64,000 nucleotides of DNA. Source: Streptomyces sp. Sge12. Its GTDB lineage: Bacteria; Actinomycetota; Actinomycetes; Streptomycetales; Streptomycetaceae. Position numbers and translations under genes: made by a program. This document shows, one piece after another, positions 58,271-64,000 of this stretch. The stretch covers positions 744,001 to 808,000 of the forward strand of contig NZ_CP020555.1 of the NCBI RefSeq assembly GCF_002080455.1. The letters are read 5' to 3'. A model generated the notes under the pieces. The model saw only the letters and a list, made by a program, of their open reading frames with translations. It was not told the origin of the DNA and ran no database searches. Each line of letters starts with the position of its first letter. Position 1 is the first letter of the stretch.

Positions 58271-61009
58271 GTGTCGGGACCCTGGACCGCTCAGGAAGTC
58301 GGTGAATCGGTTGTGACGCCGCCCAGTGGTGACGTGGGGGAAGTGGCTCCGGTCGCCGCGGGTCCCGGAGCCGGGGAGAAGGGCCTCAAGGCGGGTGCCC
58401 TGGGTCTGGCCTCCTCCGTGGCCATCGGCGTGGCGTCCACCGCTCCCGCCTATAGCCTCGCGGCCACGCTCGGCCTCATCGTGACGCGGGTCGGCCCGCA
58501 GGCCCCGGTCATCACGATGCTCGCCTTCATCCCGATGCTGCTGATCGCCTACGCCTACCGGGAGCTCAACGCCGGCGACGCGGACTGCGGGACCACCTTC
58601 ACCTGGGCGACCCGGGCCTTCGGCCCGCGCATCGGGTGGATGGGCGGCTGGGGGATCATCGTCGCCGACGTCATCGTCATGGCGAACCTCGCGGAGATCG
58701 CCGGTGTCTACACCTACCGGTTGTTCGGATACGAGTCGCTGGCGGAGAGCAGGCTGTGGACGACCGTCGCGGGGGTCCTGTGGATCGCCGTGATGACCGC
58801 CGTCTCGTACGTGGGCATCGAGATCTCCGCCGCCCTGCAGCGCGGGCTCCTGACGGTCGAGGTGGTCGTACTGATCGTCTTCGCCGTCACCGCCATGGCC
58901 AAGGTCTACATGGATCCCCCGGCGACGGCGATCCCGGTGTCGGCCTCCTGGTTCAACCCCCTGAACGTGCCGAGCGCCGAGGCGTTGACCGCGGGGCTCC
59001 TGGCGGCCGTCTTCATCTACTGGGGCTGGGACACCGCCGTCACGGTCAACGAGGAGACCGCCGACAGCACGCACATCCCCGGGCGCGCCGCGGTCATCTC
59101 GACCGTCCTGCTGCTGGTCATCTACGTCGCGGTCGCCACCTCGGCGCAGGCCTTCGCGGGTGTCGGGACCGAGGGCATCGGCCTGGCCAACCAGGAGAAC
59201 GCCGACGACGTGCTCTCCGATCTGGGGACGGCGGTCTTCGGTGATCAGGGCGTCGGCGTGTTCCTGACCGGGCTGCTGATCTTCATGGTGGTCACCTCCG
59301 CGGCGGCCTCCACCCAGACCACGATCCTGCCGCTGGCCCGGACCGTCTTCTCGATGGCCGCGCACAAGGCCGTTCCCGCCCGTTTCGCCCGGGTGCACCG
59401 CAAGTACCTCACCCCGACCTGGTCGACGGTCGGGATGGGTCTGGTCTCGATCGCCTTCTACGTCCTGCTGACGCTGATCAGCCACGACGTGCTGGCCGAC
59501 TCGATCGAGTCGGTCGGCCTCGCGATCGCCTTCTACTACGGCCTGACCGGCTTCGCCTGCGTCTGGTACTACCGCAGGGTGCTCACGCGCAGCACGAAGG
59601 ACTTCGTGTGCAAGGGCCTGCTGCCGGGCCTGGGCGGCCTGACGATGCTCTCGGTGTTCTGCTACGCGGGTTTCCACGTCTACGCCGACCCGCGCTACGG
59701 TGCGACCTCCATCGACCTGCCGCTGATCGGGCCGACGGGCGGGGTGGCCGTGGTGGGGCTGGGGGCCCTGCTGATCGGGGTCGTGCTCATGCTGTTCGTG
59801 ACCCGGGAGCACACCGCGGCCCTGAAGCTCCAGCGGAGCCTGCTGCCGCGCAAGCTGGAGCCGCAGACGGCCGTCGAGGCGGCGAGCCGCTACGTGCCGG
59901 CCGACAGCCGCTCCGGAGTGGGGGGCGACTGGTTCGACCTCGTTCCGCTGTCGAGTACGCGCGTCGCCCTGGTGGTCGGCAATGTGCGGGGGCACGGGCT
60001 GCACGCCGCCGCCGCGATGGGCCTCCTGCGTACCAGCGTGCGCGTGCTGGCCCGGATGGACCTTCCTCCGGACGAGCTCCTGTCCCATCTGGACGACGTG
60101 GCCCGGCAGACCTCTTCGGAGTGGGCACGCGAGCTCGGCAGGAACGGCAGGAACGGCCGACCGGACGGGGGCGGCGGTCCGGACGGGGACGGCACACGGT
60201 CCGACGGTGACACCGGCCCCGACGTCGCTGCGGTGACCTGCCTGTACGTGGTCTACGACCCGGTGTCGGGGCGGTGCACCATGGCGCGGGCGGGCGGCTG
60301 GCCGCCCGCGGTGGTCGAGGCGGACACCGGTGCGGTCTCCTTCCCGGACCTGCCGTCGGGCCCGCCCCTGGGCCTGGGGGGCCAGACCTTCCAGAACCTC
60401 GAACTCCAGCTGCCGCCCGGCAGCCTCATCGCCCTGTTCACGGACGGTCTGACCCATGCCGTCGGCCATGACCCCGATGTGGCCCTCGGCCGCCTCGCCG
60501 AAACCCTCGCCCAGCACCGGCGGCCCCTGGAGCAGCTGTGCGACCTCACGCTGGCGAGACTGCTGCCCGGTCCCGTGGACGACGACGTGGCCGTGCTGCT
60601 GGTCCGTACCCGGGTGCTCGACGAGCGCCGGGTGGCGCAGTGGGAGCTGGCGTCCGACCCGGCGATGGTCTCGGTCGCCCGCGCCGCCGTCACCGGGCAA
60701 CTGGAGGCCTGGGGGCTGGAGGAGCTGTCGTTCGTCACCGAACTGATCGTCAGTGAGCTGGTCACCAACGCCATCCGCTACACCGACGGTCCCGTCCAGG
60801 TCCGGCTGATCCGTGACGAGAACCTCGTGTGCGAGGTCTCCGACACCGGCCACACCTCACCGCACCTGCGCCACGCCGCCACCGACGAGGAGGGCGGCCG
60901 CGGCCTCTTCCTGATCGCCCAGATGGCCTACCGGTGGGGGACGCGCTACACCGCTTCCGGGAAGACCATCTGGACCGAGCAGGTCGTGGCTCCGGCGGAG
61001 GGTCCGTGA
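58271..61009 (+). CDS. APC permease fused to SpoIIE-like phosphatase and RsbW-like ATPase
   Basis: This 912-aa protein has three parts in one continuous frame. Residues 1 to about 510 form a 12-13 helix APC amino-acid permease ([58 protein letters not shown]). Residues about 518-775 are a SpoIIE-type PP2C domain beginning [11 protein letters not shown], with Asp553 in [17 protein letters not shown] (Asp725) and DDDVAVLLV (770-772). Residues about 793-905 form a HATPase with Asn833 in [18 protein letters not shown] and [11 protein letters not shown]. The second metal aspartate of the usual VGD-GHG motif is Asn571 (VVGNVRGHG). GTG 58271 follows GGGAAG. It suggests direct coupling of solute transport to sigma-factor partner switching. 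An unknown gene overlaps its stop. Confidence 0.88.
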   Translation: MSGPWTAQEVGESVVTPPSGDVGEVAPVAAGPGAGEKGLKAGALGLASSVAIGVASTAPAYSLAATLGLIVTRVGPQAPVITMLAFIPMLLIAYAYRELNAGDADCGTTFTWATRAFGPRIGWMGGWGIIVADVIVMANLAEIAGVYTYRLFGYESLAESRLWTTVAGVLWIAVMTAVSYVGIEISAALQRGLLTVEVVVLIVFAVTAMAKVYMDPPATAIPVSASWFNPLNVPSAEALTAGLLAAVFIYWGWDTAVTVNEETADSTHIPGRAAVISTVLLLVIYVAVATSAQAFAGVGTEGIGLANQENADDVLSDLGTAVFGDQGVGVFLTGLLIFMVVTSAAASTQTTILPLARTVFSMAAHKAVPARFARVHRKYLTPTWSTVGMGLVSIAFYVLLTLISHDVLADSIESVGLAIAFYYGLTGFACVWYYRRVLTRSTKDFVCKGLLPGLGGLTMLSVFCYAGFHVYADPRYGATSIDLPLIGPTGGVAVVGLGALLIGVVLMLFVTREHTAALKLQRSLLPRKLEPQTAVEAASRYVPADSRSGVGGDWFDLVPLSSTRVALVVGNVRGHGLHAAAAMGLLRTSVRVLARMDLPPDELLSHLDDVARQTSSEWARELGRNGRNGRPDGGGGPDGDGTRSDGDTGPDVAAVTCLYVVYDPVSGRCTMARAGGWPPAVVEADTGAVSFPDLPSGPPLGLGGQTFQNLELQLPPGSLIALFTDGLTHAVGHDPDVALGRLAETLAQHRRPLEQLCDLTLARLLPGPVDDDVAVLLVRTRVLDERRVAQWELASDPAMVSVARAAVTGQLEAWGLEELSFVTELIVSELVTNAIRYTDGPVQVRLIRDENLVCEVSDTGHTSPHLRHAATDEEGGRGLFLIAQMAYRWGTRYTASGKTIWTEQVVAPAEGP

Positions 61010-61671
61010 GCGCCGAGGGAGCCGCGGCGCTCCCCGCAAGGGGGCGCGAACGCCTGGTCTTCGACGGCTGGATCGCCGCCGTCGGAACGGAGTCCGGCAC
61101 CCGTGTGGTGGTGGGCCACTGGCCCCGTTCGCCCTTCGGCCCGTTCAGCGACGTCATGCTGGAGCGCGCCGACGGGCACCGCATCCTGCTGGCTCCGACC
61201 GCCCGTACGGCGCAGTACATCGCGGGCGTCTACCACTTCGACGAGGTGCGGACGGAACCGGTGGCCGTGCACAGCCGGGGGCCGGTCTGGGACGTCGCCG
61301 CCGAAAGCCTGCGCCTGCGCTTCACCGTGGGCCGCCGCGGAGTGCTCGGCCTCGCGCTGCGGGCCGTGCCGCGACCGCTCGCCCGCCGTCCGGGTTGGGC
61401 CGCGCTGGTCAGCGGGCCCGCGCGGCTGCTGGTCGGCGTACGGACCCGGGGCAGCTCGCGGCCCGGGTGGCGCCAGTGGTACGCGGCCCGCGACCTCCAG
61501 GTGATCACCTCGGCCGTCGCGTCCTTCGCGGGGACCGACCTCGGTGCGCTGGCGCCGGTGGTCCCGCCCGTGCGGTTCGGATTCGCGTCGGCGCCCGCAA
61601 CGCCCGCGCTGGTGCGGGTCGTCTCCACGGTCGAAGGCGCCGCGGTACCGGTCGCGCCGGACCAGGGGTGA
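61006..61671 (+). CDS. unknown protein coupled to the permease-phosphatase fusion
   Basis: This encodes 221 aa starting at a GTG that overlaps the stop of the fusion gene (GTGA), so it is made in step with it. It is soluble, with no signal peptide or clear membrane span. The sequence starts with a beta-rich part (LVFDGWIAAVGTESGTRVVV, ILLAPTARTAQYIAGVYHFD), followed by a basic region with several Arg and Trp (SSRPGWRQWYAARDLQV). I do not recognise the family; actinobacteria carry many such conserved proteins. The coupling suggests an accessory or target of the sensor. Confidence 0.7.
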   Translation: MSAEGAAALPARGRERLVFDGWIAAVGTESGTRVVVGHWPRSPFGPFSDVMLERADGHRILLAPTARTAQYIAGVYHFDEVRTEPVAVHSRGPVWDVAAESLRLRFTVGRRGVLGLALRAVPRPLARRPGWAALVSGPARLLVGVRTRGSSRPGWRQWYAARDLQVITSAVASFAGTDLGALAPVVPPVRFGFASAPATPALVRVVSTVEGAAVPVAPDQG

Positions 61672-61702
61672 GGCCGGCGCTCGGCGGCGCAGGCGCCGCG
61701 GC

Positions 61703-62194
61703 TCACCGGCCGGGCGGCTGCGTCCCCCGCCCGGCGGCTTCGACGTAGGAGGCCAGGTGGGCCAGCGAGGAGGCGATCCCGGCCTCGTGCACGGCCGGGT
61801 CGATACCGGGCGGCACGTCCTCGGCCGTGACGCTCACCCCGGTCCCCCCGCCGACAGCGGCGAGGTGCCAGGTCATGGTCATGGTCCCGGCGTAGCGGGG
61901 GTCGTCGGCTTCGAAGACCGCCCGCTGCACGACGCGTTCCGAGGGCACCAGGTCCGCGAGGACGACCTCGACGACGTCCGTCGTGTCCGACGTCTTGCCC
62001 AGGCCCTCGGCCGGATCGAGGTGGGTCAGGACCATGCGGAATCCTCCGCCGGGCCGGGGGCCCCAGCGCTCGATGCTCCCGCGCATCCCGTCCGGCGGCA
62101 GCCAGGTCTCCAGGGACTCCCGGTCGAGGAGGGCGGCGTAGACGGCCGCCGGTGGAGCCGCGATCACCCGACTGCCACGGTCTGTCCTGCTCAT
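61703..62194 (-). CDS. SRPBCC (AHSA1-like) ligand-binding protein
   Basis: This 163-aa protein of the START/Bet v1-like fold begins SRVIAAPPAAVYAALLDRESLETWLPP, the usual first strand and helix, and continues with GGFRMVLTHLD, MTMTWHLAAVGGGTGVSVTAEDV and a long C-terminal helix ASSLAHLASYVEAAG. Such proteins bind hydrophobic ligands or help regulate stress. The start at 62194 (MSRTDRGS) was chosen because the reading upstream lies in the divergent gap. No partner is evident. Confidence 0.85.
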   Translation of the reverse strand: MSRTDRGSRVIAAPPAAVYAALLDRESLETWLPPDGMRGSIERWGPRPGGGFRMVLTHLDPAEGLGKTSDTTDVVEVVLADLVPSERVVQRAVFEADDPRYAGTMTMTWHLAAVGGGTGVSVTAEDVPPGIDPAVHEAGIASSLAHLASYVEAAGRGTQPPGR

Positions 62195-62259
62195 GCACCG
62201 ATTCTGCCCCGCGGGCCCCGCAGTGGCGGCCACGGGCACCGGCGAGGCAGGCTGGATTC

Positions 62260-63435
62260 ATGAGAGCGCCCTTGCGCTCGCCCCCCGGACCGCGAGCCGA
62301 CGGTCACCACCAGGCCCTCTTCGTGTTCGCGGAGTGCGTGCCCTTCGCGATCGCCCTGTTCGTGCTCCTCGTCGAGTTCACGCCCCTGCACGTCCTGTAC
62401 ACCGGCCCCCTGCTGGTGGCGACGCCGGCCCTGGCGGCGGTGACGATGGGGCCCAAGGGCGTGCTCGCGGCAGCGGGGGCGGCCGTCGCGGTCAGCGTGG
62501 CCACCGCCACCTACAACGGGGCGTGGGGCAGCCAGCAGGTCTACACGAACTTCCTCGCCCTCTTCCTGGTCTCGGTCGCGGGCTTCCTGACGAGCCGCAC
62601 CGCACGCACGCGCCGGGAGAACGAGCTCAACCAGGTCCGCCGGATCGCCACCACCGCCCAGGAGGTCCTGCTGCGGCCGGTACCGGACCGGCTGGGCCCC
62701 GTACGGGCCGCCAGCATGTACCTGGCGGCCGAGACCGGCGCGCAGATCGGCGGCGACCTCTACGACGTGGTCCAGACCCGCTACGGCGTCCGCATGATCG
62801 TCGGTGACGTCCGGGGCAAGGGCCTGCCCGCCGTACGGGCGGCCGCGATCGTCCTGCGAGCGTTCCGGGAGGCCGTGCACTACGAGGAGGACCTGGTGGA
62901 GGTCATCGACCGGTGCGGGGCGGCCCTGCACCGGGACGCCGTCGCCGCGGGCGCCACCGGCGGGGACGACGCCCTCCTCCTGGAGGGGTTCGTCACCGCG
63001 CTCGTGGCCCAGGTCCCGGACGGCCCGCACGTCGAGGTGGTCAACCGGGGGCATCCGCCACCGCTGCTGCTGCACGACGGCACGGTGCGGCCCCTGACGC
63101 CCACCGCCCCGCTGCCACCGCTGGGTCTGGAGGAGTTCATCAGCGGTCCTCCCGAGCGGCCGGAGCGCTATCCGTTCGCGCCCGGGGACCGGCTGCTGCT
63201 GTACACCGACGGTGTCATCGAGGCCCGCGACGGGCACGGCACCTTCTTCGACCTGGCCGAGGCCATGGCCGCCATGCGCGGCCACGCCCGGGCATCGTTC
63301 CTGGAAGACCTGCACCGGGCCTTGCTCCGCCACACCGGCAGCCGCCTGGCGGACGACGTGGCGGTCGTACTGGTCGACCGCTGCGAGGACGAGGACGAGG
63401 ACGAGGACCGCGGGGAGGCGGGCGGTCCGGCCTGA
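62260..63435 (+). CDS. membrane-anchored SpoIIE-type PP2C phosphatase
   Basis: This 391-aa protein has four predicted membrane segments in residues 20-110 and a cytosolic phosphatase from about 125. Metal aspartates are Asp166 in IGGDLYDVV, Asp183 in VGDVRGKGL, the one in LLYTDGVIEAR and the pair in LADDVAVVLVD, so all positions are intact. The tail EDEDEDEDRGEAGG is strongly acidic. There is no HATPase or GAF domain. The membrane part resembles the sensor-less anchor of many Streptomyces phosphatases. It starts at ATG 62260, divergent from the SRPBCC gene. Confidence 0.9.
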   Translation: MRAPLRSPPGPRADGHHQALFVFAECVPFAIALFVLLVEFTPLHVLYTGPLLVATPALAAVTMGPKGVLAAAGAAVAVSVATATYNGAWGSQQVYTNFLALFLVSVAGFLTSRTARTRRENELNQVRRIATTAQEVLLRPVPDRLGPVRAASMYLAAETGAQIGGDLYDVVQTRYGVRMIVGDVRGKGLPAVRAAAIVLRAFREAVHYEEDLVEVIDRCGAALHRDAVAAGATGGDDALLLEGFVTALVAQVPDGPHVEVVNRGHPPPLLLHDGTVRPLTPTAPLPPLGLEEFISGPPERPERYPFAPGDRLLLYTDGVIEARDGHGTFFDLAEAMAAMRGHARASFLEDLHRALLRHTGSRLADDVAVVLVDRCEDEDEDEDRGEAGGPA

Positions 63436-63448
63436 GGGCGTGTTCCGA

Positions 63449-63474
63449 GTCGCCCGAACGGCCCCGAGGGCGAC
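63449..63474 (+). terminator. short hairpin after the phosphatase gene
   Basis: GTCGCCC (63449-63455) pairs with GGGCGAC (63468-63474) around a 12-nt loop, 14 bp after the stop. It is a weak terminator or leader hairpin of the next gene. Confidence 0.4.
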
Positions 63475-63511
63475 AGCATGGAGGGAAGGCGGGCGGGATG
63501 CCCTGGAGGAT

Positions 63512-64000
63512 GTGATACGGAAGGTGACCAGTCATCGCTTTGCGTTCTGCGGGGCTGAGCTCGCGGCTGTCTACGTGGTCGCCGACCAGGGCAGGGAACT
63601 CCACCTCGCCGAGCTGACCGGCAACCGCGGCATCCTCTACGGGCTGCCCGCGATCCTCGCCCTGGCCGGGCATTCGCCCGCCGCCAACGCCTTCCGCTCG
63701 GGCCGCCCGCTGTGGCTGACCCCCAAGGAGCTCGCCTCGTTCATCGAGGAGGACCCCCACCACATCCCCACCCGGGTCCGGGACGGTGCCCCCGAGTCGC
63801 CGGCCCGTATCTCGCTGGGCGCGCTGCCCCTGGGACACGGCGCGCAGGAGCTCGGCTGCCTGGTCGTCGCCGGGCAGGCCGGGGACGGCTTCAGCGCCGA
63901 CGACCGCAGCCTGCTGGAGCTCTACGCCGACCAGGTGGCCGCCGGGCTCGAATCGGTCGCCGCGCGCTTCACCGGACGCAGGCCCCCGGCCCCGCAGGCA
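63512..64000 (+). CDS. GAF-domain protein, 3' end outside window
   Basis: This frame stays open to the last base and gives 163 codons from GTG 63512 (a second GTG at 63524 is equally possible; GGAGGA lies at 63505-63510). It contains a GAF-like sensor: AAVYVVADQGRELHLAELTG, NAFRSGRPLWLTPKEL, ISLGALPLGHGAQELGCLVV and FSADDRSLLELYADQVAAGL, the classical last GAF helix. In this neighbourhood a SpoIIE phosphatase domain may follow beyond the edge, but this cannot be seen. Confidence 0.75.
   Translation, partial: MIRKVTSHRFAFCGAELAAVYVVADQGRELHLAELTGNRGILYGLPAILALAGHSPAANAFRSGRPLWLTPKELASFIEEDPHHIPTRVRDGAPESPARISLGALPLGHGAQELGCLVVAGQAGDGFSADDRSLLELYADQVAAGLESVAARFTGRRPPAPQA

Overview
The window looks like chromosomal DNA of a Streptomyces or close relative. 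The genes have very high G+C with G/C-rich third positions, GTG starts are common, genes in operons often overlap by 4 nt, and TTA codons are almost absent. It carries a complete SapB (ram/amf) morphogenetic lanthipeptide cluster, an ECF42/DGPF pair, SAV_915-type and ScfR-type genes, and several SpoIIE-like phosphatases, all typical of that group. All functional calls come from reading motifs and context; no searches were run.

Layout. 1-2.5 kb: a CHAT protease cut by the window edge, a 70-aa acidic protein and a TerD-family protein. 2.6-9.8 kb: ramC-ramS-ramA-ramB with convergent ramR, which contains two TTA codons. 10-18 kb: a 33-aa membrane peptide, a diaminopimelate decarboxylase with a SAV_915 partner, a DGPF/ECF42 pair, a DUF2809 gene, an Old Yellow Enzyme with divergent MarR, and a second-type enolase with another divergent MarR across a 13-bp tandem repeat. 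18-26 kb: a run of PPK2 (class III type), P-type ATPase, SulP carrier and membrane hydrolase. 26-34 kb: a CPBP protease, a translationally coupled glycerol-kinase-like/two-flavoprotein operon, a TTA-containing unknown gene, an APC permease and a secreted protein. 34-36 kb: a TetR regulator with strong palindromes and a coupled hydrolase.

36-49 kb is linked to vitamin B12. A cobalamin riboswitch precedes metE, followed by folP and a deoxynucleoside kinase. A five-gene valine-degradation operon (mmsA, acyl-CoA dehydrogenase, 3-hydroxyisobutyryl-CoA hydrolase, mmsB, enoyl-CoA hydratase) has a second cobalamin riboswitch on its own strand upstream. A BtuF-like cobalamin-binding protein is read divergently. 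48-53.6 kb: a ScfR/RamB-type regulator diverges from aceA, aceB and a 3-hydroxybutyryl-CoA dehydrogenase, i.e. the glyoxylate bypass.

53.7-64 kb is a signalling region: a VOC protein, a GAF-SpoIIE phosphatase, a second PPK2, an MFS exporter, a 912-aa fusion of an APC permease to a SpoIIE-like phosphatase and an RsbW-like ATPase, a coupled unknown gene, an SRPBCC protein, a membrane SpoIIE phosphatase, and a GAF protein running off the edge. The three-part fusion is the best candidate for an undescribed system. Next in interest are the riboswitch before the valine operon and the 13-bp operator-like array.
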